Of a stretch of DNA of 64,000 bases, positions 58,644 through 64,000 are shown one piece after another. A program made the translations under genes and the position numbers. The notes beneath the pieces were generated by a model. The model was given only the letters and a program-made list of their open reading frames with translations, ran no database searches and was not told the DNA's origin. This DNA is from Bacillus sp. 123MFChir2 (GTDB taxonomy: Bacteria; Bacillota; Bacilli; Bacillales; Bacillaceae_G), in NCBI RefSeq assembly GCF_000383235.1, contig NZ_KB910924.1, positions 124,001-188,000 of the forward strand, written 5' to 3'. The number at the start of each line of letters is the position of its first letter. The first letter of the stretch is position 1.

Positions 58644-59990
58644 TTAATTGTGTTTCTTCTTTCTATTCCGTCCTTTAAATAAAGCAAAACCAATTAAAAT
58701 TGCTAAAGTTGTAAAACAAACCACTGTTCCGACTGAAATTCCATTACTAAACGTTGAGCCTATGAAAATAATACACAATCCTACAATTCCAATAATAGTT
58801 GTAGTTGGAAATAACTTCATTTTAAAATTAGGCATCGTTGCATAGTTAGGACGTAATTTAAGTTGCGCAAAGCAAATACTTAACCAAAGCAATAACATTG
58901 TAAACCCTGGAATTGTCATCATTGTTCCGATAATACTATTTGGAGCAAAGAATGCTAGGCCTGCCCCTATCAATAGTAATAAGCCATTCAAAGAAATTGC
59001 AATGATTGGTGCACCTGATTTCGCAGTCTGTTTCAATATTTTTGGTGCTTCTCCTTTTTCAGCTAACGCAACCATTGTTCTGGAAGTAGCAAAAACTCCT
59101 GAATTCGCAGCTGAAAGAACTGCAGTTAATAAAACAAAATTCATAATGTGTGCAACACCTGGAATACCAATGGCATTCATTACTTGTATAAATGGACTTT
59201 CATTTCCTGCAACTTCATTCCAAGGTATTAACCCCGCAATAATTGTAATGGGTAAGATATAAAATATGATAACGCGCCAAACAACACCCTTTATCACTTT
59301 AGGTAACACCTTTTCAACGTCTTTTGTCTCAGAAATTGCGACACCTATTAACTCAGATCCTCCGAACGAAAACATTACAATAAAACAAGCACTAAATACT
59401 CCTTTTATACCATTTGGAAAGAATCCCCCATGTCCAAGTAAATGTTCCGTTGGTGTTGATGGAGCAAAACTCGTTAGTCCAAATAAGACTGCTCCTCCTA
59501 AAAGGATGAATAATACAAGTGCCAAAATTTTTATACTAGCAAACCAAAATTCCATTTCGCCATAAAATTTCACTTGAAAGCTGTTAATCCCCACAACTAA
59601 TAGTGCACAAATAGCACTTAGTAACCAAAGAGGTACATTTGGAAACCAAAATTGTAAAAAAGATCCTGCAGCTAATATTTCTACAATTGTAACAAGCGTC
59701 CAGTTAATCCAGTATAGCCATCCAACTACAAATGATACGTGAAATCCAAAAGCCTTATGAACTAAATGTTGAACATTTTGATTTGGATAAACAACAGCCA
59801 TTTCAGCTAAAGCCACCATAACAATCATCATTAATAATCCACCAAGTAAGTACGAAATAATTACGCCAGGCCCGGCAATCCCTAAAGTATCTCCACTACC
59901 TTTAAAAATACCCGTACCAATCATTCCCGCTAACGCTAAAAATTGCACATGTCTAGGTAATAACTCTTTCTTTAAACCATCTTTCTTCAT
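58644..59990 (-). CDS. APC-family amino acid permease, probable tyrosine transporter (YvbW-like)
   Basis: The 448 residues form about 12 TM helices of the amino acid-polyamine-organocation family: the GMIGTGIFKGSGDTLGIAGPG unwound-helix motif is in TM1 (written here GMIGTGIFKGSG, near 22-33), FSFGGSELIG in TM6 and a basic C-tail RNRKKKHN. It resembles B. subtilis YvbW. ATG at 59990 after GAGGAG (6 nt). Three tandem T-boxes with tyrosine specifiers lie upstream, so the substrate is inferred to be tyrosine or a related aromatic acid. A 37-codon ORF overlaps the start in a different frame. Confidence 0.88.
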   Translation of the reverse strand: MKKDGLKKELLPRHVQFLALAGMIGTGIFKGSGDTLGIAGPGVIISYLLGGLLMMIVMVALAEMAVVYPNQNVQHLVHKAFGFHVSFVVGWLYWINWTLVTIVEILAAGSFLQFWFPNVPLWLLSAICALLVVGINSFQVKFYGEMEFWFASIKILALVLFILLGGAVLFGLTSFAPSTPTEHLLGHGGFFPNGIKGVFSACFIVMFSFGGSELIGVAISETKDVEKVLPKVIKGVVWRVIIFYILPITIIAGLIPWNEVAGNESPFIQVMNAIGIPGVAHIMNFVLLTAVLSAANSGVFATSRTMVALAEKGEAPKILKQTAKSGAPIIAISLNGLLLLIGAGLAFFAPNSIIGTMMTIPGFTMLLLWLSICFAQLKLRPNYATMPNFKMKLFPTTTIIGIVGLCIIFIGSTFSNGISVGTVVCFTTLAILIGFALFKGRNRKKKHN

Positions 59991-60066
59991 TCTGTTCTCC
60001 TCTTTCTGTTCTTAATTTTCCAAGTTGTTTTGCAAGTGATTTTACATAGTAATAGCCATCTTCCAT
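59953..60066 (-). CDS. 37-codon leader ORF with Tyr-Tyr-Tyr, overlapping the permease start
   Basis: ATG at 60066, 9 nt after AGGAGG (AAAGGAGGTGA, the best ribosome binding site in this region). Peptide begins MEDGYYYVKSLAKQLGK and is charged toward its end. Codons 5-7 are TAT TAC TAT. It ends with TAG at 59953, 37 nt inside the permease frame (+1 relative). A ribosome translating it would cross the permease ribosome binding site (about 59997-60002). With Tyr T-boxes upstream, it looks like a tyrosine-sensing leader peptide, but it could be a small conserved protein. Existence of the ORF is direct; function is inference. Confidence 0.6.
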   Translation of the reverse strand: MEDGYYYVKSLAKQLGKLRTERGEQNEERWFKERVIT

Positions 60067-60099
60067 AGCTATTCACCTCCTTTACATCACTACTTTCAC

Positions 60100-60258
60100 T
60101 TAATAATGAACCTACACCTTGCTGCCTTTCTTTGTTTTAAAACTTTGCACGTGGCAGAAATAAGCCCTGACCGCTTCTATGCCCGACCAAGCCCTCTCAC
60201 CCATTTAAAAAAATGCTTTTCTACCTTTTTTCATAGAGTGACTGAGTAGTTACTAGTT
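60100..60258 (+). repeat. bcr1-like repeat, copy 8, inside the permease leader
   Basis: Contains ACCTTGCTGCCTTTCTTTG, CGTGGCAGAAATAAGCCCTG, ACCGCTTCTATGCCCGACC, and the right end GACTGAGTAGTTAC shared with copy 6. The left end is missing. It sits between the last T-box terminator and the leader ORF, so it would be transcribed as part of the leader. Confidence 0.7.
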
Positions 60259-60271
60259 GTTTTGAAAACAC

Positions 60272-60532
60272 AAAAAAACCCTACTGAAATTAATCAGTAG
60301 GGACGATTTTATTCGCGGTACCACCCTAGTTATTGACAAACTTTATATGCCAATCTCTTCATTATCTATAACGGCTCTTCACCGTCTTCCCCTTACTATT
60401 CGCTCGAAGAAGATGCTCCTGGACTGTAATTCATGTTGTTCTATGTACTGACTTACACCAACCGCCAGCTCTCTTTAACAGGGAGAACATACACTACTCT
60501 ATTCCATTCATCGCTTATCTATTATTTAATTG
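60272..60532 (-). ncRNA. Tyrosine T-box riboswitch 1 (nearest the permease)
   Basis: On minus: stem I region with AGAGAGCTGGCGGTTGGTG, specifier segment GAATTACAG (UAC, Tyr), T-box AGGGTGGTACCGCG (60327-60314) with UGGU, and terminator stem CCCTACTGA (60279-60287) / TCAGTAGGG (60294-60302) before a T-run (60278-60272). Uncharged tRNA-Tyr should favour read-through. Confidence 0.93.
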
Positions 60533-60544
60533 TTATGAAAATGC

Positions 60545-60805
60545 AAAAAATCCCTACTGAAATTAATCAGTAGGGACGATTTTATTCGCGGTACCACCCT
60601 AATTATTGACAAAGTTTATATGTCAATCTCTTCATTATCTATAACGGCTCTTCACCGTCTTCCCCTTACTATTCGCTCGAAGAAGATGCTCCTGGACTGT
60701 AATTCATGCTGTTCTATGTACTGACTTACACCAACCGCCAGCTCTCTTTAACAGGGAGAACATACACTACTCTATTCCATTCATCGCTTATCTATTATTT
60801 AGTTG
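60545..60805 (-). ncRNA. Tyrosine T-box riboswitch 2 (middle)
   Basis: Same parts, exactly 273 bp away: T-box at 60600-60587, terminator stem 60552-60560 / 60567-60575 and T-run 60550-60545. Specifier segment GAATTACAG (UAC). Very few differences from unit 1. Confidence 0.93.
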
Positions 60806-60817
60806 TTATGAAAATAC

Positions 60818-61078
60818 AAAAAATCCCTACTGAAATTAATCAGTAGGGACGATTTTATTCGCGGTACCACCCTAATTATTGGCAAACCTTATATGCCAAT
60901 CTCTTCATTATCTATAACGGCTCTTCACCGTCTTCCCCTTACTATTCGCTCGAAGAAGATGCTCCTGGATCGTAATTCATGTTGTTCTATATACTGACTT
61001 ACACCAACCGCCAGCTCTCTTTAACAGGGAGAACATACACTACTTTATTCCATTCATTGCTTATCTTATTTACTTAAT
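60818..61078 (-). ncRNA. Tyrosine T-box riboswitch 3 (promoter-proximal)
   Basis: T-box at 60873-60860, terminator stem 60825-60833 / 60840-60848 with T-run. Specifier segment GAATTACGA (UAC followed by G). Slightly more diverged, and its 5' end leaves the 273-bp repeat near 61060. Confidence 0.92.
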
Positions 61079-61082
61079 GATT

Positions 61083-61111
61083 ATCCTATAATAAATAAGG
61101 TAAAAAAGCAA
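61083..61111 (-). promoter_or_regulatory. Promoter of the T-box/permease transcript
   Basis: On minus: TTGCTT (61111-61106), 17-nt spacer, TAGGAT (61088-61083), just before T-box 3. Confidence 0.5.
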
Positions 61112-61117
61112 TATTTT

Positions 61118-61498
61118 TTATACATGAAATGTATCGTCATGTAATAACAACTTTCTATTCACTGTGGAAACAATCATTCCAGAAACGATTAAAATTACAA
61201 ATATATAAATGAATTTCGCTAAAAATAACCACTCTTGAAAAAGTGACATATCGGCCATTTTTTTCTGACCTTCTATTAATAGAAATGCTACAGTAGGTAC
61301 TAGAATGATAAATTCAATCGTAAAAATTAGTTTCTTTTTTTTACTTAATTTTCGAATATCGTCCCACCTGTATAGCAAAGCAAAAATAATTCCAGTAATA
61401 AAAACAATGTTTATCCAATTGCCTGCAATTCGATGATTTAAAATAATAGATAAAATTAGACTACCCATTAAACCGTAAAAACCTACTTTTTTCGCCAT
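61118..61498 (-). CDS. Small four-helix membrane protein, unknown function
   Basis: 126 residues from the ATG at 61498 (MAKKVGFYGLMGSLILSIIL), after GGAGGGGG; five extra codons upstream overlap this signal. Four TM helices (about 6-20, 26-42, 57-76, 92-112) and a short positively charged loop KLSKKKK. No family recognized. It lies upstream of the T-box promoter and in the same direction, so it could read into it; no terminator is evident between them. Confidence 0.7.
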   Translation of the reverse strand: MAKKVGFYGLMGSLILSIILNHRIAGNWINIVFITGIIFALLYRWDDIRKLSKKKKLIFTIEFIILVPTVAFLLIEGQKKMADMSLFQEWLFLAKFIYIFVILIVSGMIVSTVNRKLLLHDDTFHV

Positions 61499-61513
61499 TA
61501 AATCCCCCTCCAT

Positions 61514-61745
61514 ATTTCCATATTCAGGATTACCTTTATTATAACATTTACTCGTTATATTTTCTGTATGTCGTTCTTATTACATTACGGTGAATGAAAT
61601 TATTTCCCCTACTTTATATCGCCCCACCAATTAGAGTAAACCTGTTATTTATACTTCTAAATACCAATTCTGCCTTCTACTATAACCCATTCATAAATAT
61701 AAAATAATATTTTGAAATGAATGAATTATTTTACAAATCTCGTAA
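61514..61745. other. Divergent promoter region between membrane protein and MOSC gene
   Basis: About 230 bp of AT-rich DNA without an ORF. Promoters for the flanking divergent genes must be here, but no match is good enough to name. Confidence 0.45.
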
Positions 61746-61790
61746 TTCTGTCTTTGTATATGGTAATATAAACCATATATAAAGACAGAA
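61746..61790 (+). promoter_or_regulatory. 19-bp inverted repeat touching the MOSC ribosome binding site
   Basis: TTCTGTCTTTGTATATGGT (61746-61764) and ACCATATATAAAGACAGAA (61772-61790), 18 of 19 complementary with the odd pair G-U in RNA, loop 7. The right arm overlaps the first bases of the Shine-Dalgarno AAAGGAG (61789-61795). Confidence 0.7.
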
Positions 61791-61803
61791 AGGAGTAATA
61801 TTT

Positions 61804-62478
61804 ATGCCACACATCATTTCCCTCAATATCGGAACACCGCAAAAATTACAGTTCCAAGGAAAAGAAATTAAAACAGGTCTTTTTAAAGAAAGTATTAACA
61901 GACCGTTATATTTATCAACACTGAACTTTGAAGGTGATGGCCAAGCAGATTTAAAGCACCATGGTGGGAAGGACAAAGCTGTTTGTGTATATGCCTTTGA
62001 ACATTATCCATATTGGGAACAAGAATTAGCACAACAACTTTCATACGGAGCATTTGGAGAAAATTTAACAATTACAGGATTACTGGAATCAGATGTATGC
62101 ATTGGTGATATATATAAAATAGGAGAAGCGCTTGTCCAAGTAACGCAGCCAAGGCAACCTTGCTATAAGCTATCTTATCGTTACGATCGAAAAGACTTCC
62201 CGCTTCTCGTTCAAAATACGGGATTTACTGGATTTTATGTAAGAGTACTAACAGAAGGAACTGTTTCCCCATCTGATGAAATAAAATTAATAGAACAAAA
62301 TAAACACCGCATCACAATAGCCTTCGCAAATGAAATCATGCACCGCGATAAACAAAATATTGAAGGTATACAACGCATATTAGCAGTTGATTCTTTATCA
62401 GAAAGCTGGCGTAATACATTTACGAAGCGTTTAGAAGGAAAGGAAACGAGTACAGAAAAACGCTTAACAGGAAAATAA
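61804..62478 (+). CDS. MOSC-domain protein (YiiM/YflK-like)
   Basis: The 224 residues have a MOSC beta-barrel (about 1-150) with GQADLKHHGGKDKAV, FGENLTITG and the conserved Cys in QPRQPCYKL, then a C-terminal '3-alpha' domain (165-215, with RITIAFANEIMHRDKQN). MOSC proteins handle sulfur or molybdenum cofactor; E. coli YiiM helps detoxify hydroxylated bases using Moco. Substrate here unknown. The start is ATG at 61804, 8 nt after AAAGGAG, behind a long hairpin. Confidence 0.88.
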   Translation: MPHIISLNIGTPQKLQFQGKEIKTGLFKESINRPLYLSTLNFEGDGQADLKHHGGKDKAVCVYAFEHYPYWEQELAQQLSYGAFGENLTITGLLESDVCIGDIYKIGEALVQVTQPRQPCYKLSYRYDRKDFPLLVQNTGFTGFYVRVLTEGTVSPSDEIKLIEQNKHRITIAFANEIMHRDKQNIEGIQRILAVDSLSESWRNTFTKRLEGKETSTEKRLTGK

Positions 62479-62505
62479 CAAACTTGTAAGAAAAGAGGAC
62501 AACGC

Positions 62506-62760
62506 ATGAGTGAATTTATATTCGTATTATTTGTTTGTCCATTACTTATCTTTATTCTTTCTGTTATTGGTACACGGATTACAAAAACGTATTATGTGAT
62601 GCCTATTATTACGTTTGCGATTTTTCTTATTTTGGCAGTAACCTTATTTAATCGAACATTTTTCTTTTGGGTAGGAATGTATAGTATTTTTTCATTTCTT
62701 GTTTCTTATATAACACTATTATTTGAAAAGGGAAAAAAAGAAGTAGATAAAAAGCAATAA
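62506..62760 (+). CDS. DUF2651-like small membrane protein
   Basis: 84 residues with three TM helices (about 3-22, 29-46, 51-72) and a basic tail KGKKEVDKKQ. It resembles the YbeF/DUF2651 family by the pattern TKTYYVMPIITF..LFNRTFFFW. Function unknown. AGAGGAC ribosome binding site is weak. It follows MOSC by 27 bp and may be co-transcribed. Confidence 0.65.
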   Translation: MSEFIFVLFVCPLLIFILSVIGTRITKTYYVMPIITFAIFLILAVTLFNRTFFFWVGMYSIFSFLVSYITLLFEKGKKEVDKKQ

Positions 62761-62762
62761 CT

Positions 62763-62962
62763 ATATAAATCCAAATCGACTTTCCAACACACAATTTGCC
62801 GCCATGCAAAGCAAAAGGTAACTTGCTACTTTCTTCTTTATTTGAATATCGCATGTGGAAGAAACAGGAACTGACCGCTTCTACGAGTGGCCAGACGCTC
62901 TCGTCCATCTAAAAAGAAAAAGGTTTTATGTCAGGTTTTTAATTTGGATTTATATATATCAT
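62763..62962 (+). repeat. bcr1-like repeat, copy 9, forming the HAD gene leader
   Basis: AAATCCAAATCGACTTTCCA, TTGCCGCCATGCAAAGC, ACTTGCTACTTTCTTCTTT, GACCGCTTCTACGAGTGGCC, ACGCTCTCGTCCATCTAAAA and tail TTTTTAATTTGGATTTATAT. Ends about 10 bp before the HAD ribosome binding site. Confidence 0.75.
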
Positions 62963-62988
62963 TACATGTTACTAAAGGAGCACTATTC

Positions 62989-63669
62989 ATGATTTTCTTT
63001 GATATTGATGGTACTTTACTTGATTATGAGCTTGCTGAAAAAAATGGTATTCTTGACTTCTTTCGTAAACATAATTCCGTTTTTTCTGGCAAAGAATTCG
63101 AAGCTAGTAAACTATGGAATCGACTCTCAGAACGATACTTCAATCTATTTTTATGTAATGAGTTATCGTTTCAAGAGCAAAAAAGATTACGAATGAAAGA
63201 CCTTTTTCAACAGTACGGTATTCATTTAACGAACGAAGAAGCTGATCAGAAATTTAACCTATATTTATCCTCATATAAAGAAAACTGGACAGTGTATGCA
63301 GATGTAATCGATGTATTGAAGAGCTTAAAACAAAAAGGTTATCTATTAGGAATTATTAGTAATGGAGATTACAATCAACAAATTGAAAAACTAAGTCGTT
63401 TACATATCCTACATTATTTTCATCCAGTCATCGCCTCTAGTAGGGTAGGGGTGGCAAAACCAAATATGGCTATCTTCCAAGCAGCTAGTAAGACAGCAAA
63501 GTGCCGGGTTCAAGATTGCTATTATATCGGAGACAGATTAGAAACAGATGCTCTTAGCAGTAAAAATGCTGGTATGCACGGAATATGGTTAGATCGAGGT
63601 AATAAAAAACAACAATGTAGTGTCCCTACTATACAACACTTATATGAGCTAAATCATATACTTACATAA
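62989..63669 (+). CDS. HAD-superfamily hydrolase
   Basis: 226 residues from ATG at 62989 (MIFFDIDGTLLDYELA), 8 nt after AAAGGAG; a longer open frame upstream passes through the repeat and is rejected. HAD motifs: DxD (Asp5, Asp7), ISNGD (motif II), GVAKPN (Lys, motif III) and YYIGDRLETD (motif IV). The helical cap (about 15-95) is of subclass I. Related to YjjG-type phosphatases; substrate unknown. Confidence 0.88.
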   Translation: MIFFDIDGTLLDYELAEKNGILDFFRKHNSVFSGKEFEASKLWNRLSERYFNLFLCNELSFQEQKRLRMKDLFQQYGIHLTNEEADQKFNLYLSSYKENWTVYADVIDVLKSLKQKGYLLGIISNGDYNQQIEKLSRLHILHYFHPVIASSRVGVAKPNMAIFQAASKTAKCRVQDCYYIGDRLETDALSSKNAGMHGIWLDRGNKKQQCSVPTIQHLYELNHILT

Positions 63670-63729
63670 ATTTTCTTGTACAAACATTTAGACTACCTAT
63701 TATAAAACCGTAAAAGGAAAGGGAAATAT

Positions 63730-64000
63730 ATGTTCTCATCATTAAAAATTCTAGTCACTCTCATTTTAGTTTGTTGCCTCTTCTTGTTAGCATTTACATT
63801 TGATAAAACCGAGCAATTTCTTAATGCAACTATTTTTAAAAAGTTTAGTGAAAAGTGGAGAAAGATAATCTTAACAGCCATGACCATCTTATTCGAATTA
63901 CTTGTGATATGGCGCTTTTCAATTTCGTTCAAAGCATCTGTCTTAGAAAGTTTAGTTATGGGAAGTATTTTATTATTATGTTGCATTTGGCTTATTCCCT
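63730..64000 (+). CDS. Membrane protein, N-terminal part (cut by window end)
   Basis: ATG at 63730 with AAAGGAAAGGG upstream; the frame stays open to the last base. It encodes MFSSLKILVTLILVCCLFLL and so on, with three TM helices so far (about 5-22, 47-65, 72-90). No family recognized. Opposite-strand frame 63693-63986 is its shadow. Confidence 0.65.
   Translation, partial: MFSSLKILVTLILVCCLFLLAFTFDKTEQFLNATIFKKFSEKWRKIILTAMTILFELLVIWRFSISFKASVLESLVMGSILLLCCIWLIP

Noticed and set aside
60272-61078. Regular direct repeats that could be taken for a CRISPR or satellite array
   Set aside because: The 273-bp units carry complete T-box parts (specifier, T-box sequence, terminator), which explains the repetition.
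62887-62988. 34-residue N-terminal extension of the HAD protein
   Set aside because: It is encoded by the repeat, and the internal ATG has a much better ribosome binding site and starts right before the DxD motif.
63693-63986. 97-codon open frame on minus at the right end
   Set aside because: Shadow of the plus-strand membrane protein gene, which has a ribosome binding site and hydrophobic helices.

Overview
The window is chromosomal core DNA from a low-GC Firmicute, almost certainly a member of the Bacillus cereus group. The gene order matches the conserved Bacillus block from rpsB/tsf through codY, topA, sucCD, ffh, smc, the fatty-acid genes, recG, spoVM, prkC, priA and rpoZ to rqcH. The proteins are close to those I remember from B. 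cereus/B. anthracis but not identical (the HslU insertion region differs noticeably), so a divergent lineage of the group is possible. Intergenic gaps carry about nine copies of a repeat that looks like the B. cereus-group element bcr1. SpoVM marks a spore former.

Layout. Positions 1-53.7 kb are read almost entirely on the minus strand: pyrH (5' end only), tsf, rpsB; codY-hslU-hslV-xerC-trmFO-topA; dprA; sucD-sucC; rnhB, rbgA, lepB; rplS-trmD-rimM-khpA-rpsP-ffh-ylxM (translation and SRP); ftsY-smc-rnc-acpP-fabG-fabD-plsX-fapR (SRP receptor, chromosome condensation, and a fatty-acid block headed by its own repressor); recG; yloV-yloU; rpmB (plus strand) facing spoVM; thiN-rpe-rsgA-prkC-prpC-rlmN-rsmB-fmt-def-priA-coaBC-rpoZ-gmk-remA-yloC; and a Ca2+ P-type ATPase. 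Compared with the B. subtilis order as I know it, the flagellar/chemotaxis operon between codY and rpsB, sdaAB/sdaAA between yloV and recG, and ylqD between khpA and rimM are absent.

From 53.8 kb to the end the DNA is more accessory: rqcH, an M24 peptidase, a DUF4129-like membrane protein and a DinB protein on plus; an APC permease and a small membrane protein on minus; then MOSC, DUF2651, HAD and a partial membrane gene on plus.

The most interesting region is 59.9-61.1 kb. The APC permease lies behind three near-identical tandem T-box riboswitches (exact 273-bp period), all with a UAC tyrosine specifier and a UGGU T-box bulge. Between the last T-box and the permease is a 37-codon ORF with a strong ribosome binding site. 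It has three consecutive tyrosine codons (codons 5-7) and overlaps the permease start in another frame. This suggests a tyrosine transporter controlled at transcription by stacked T-boxes and perhaps at translation by a Tyr-rich leader peptide.

Other points: a bcr1-like repeat that supplies the last codons of dprA; a second repeat family whose conserved end overlaps the stop codons of ftsY, yloV and prkC; a 19-bp hairpin abutting the MOSC ribosome binding site; a clear FapR operator and promoter; and an unusual N-terminus on HslV.
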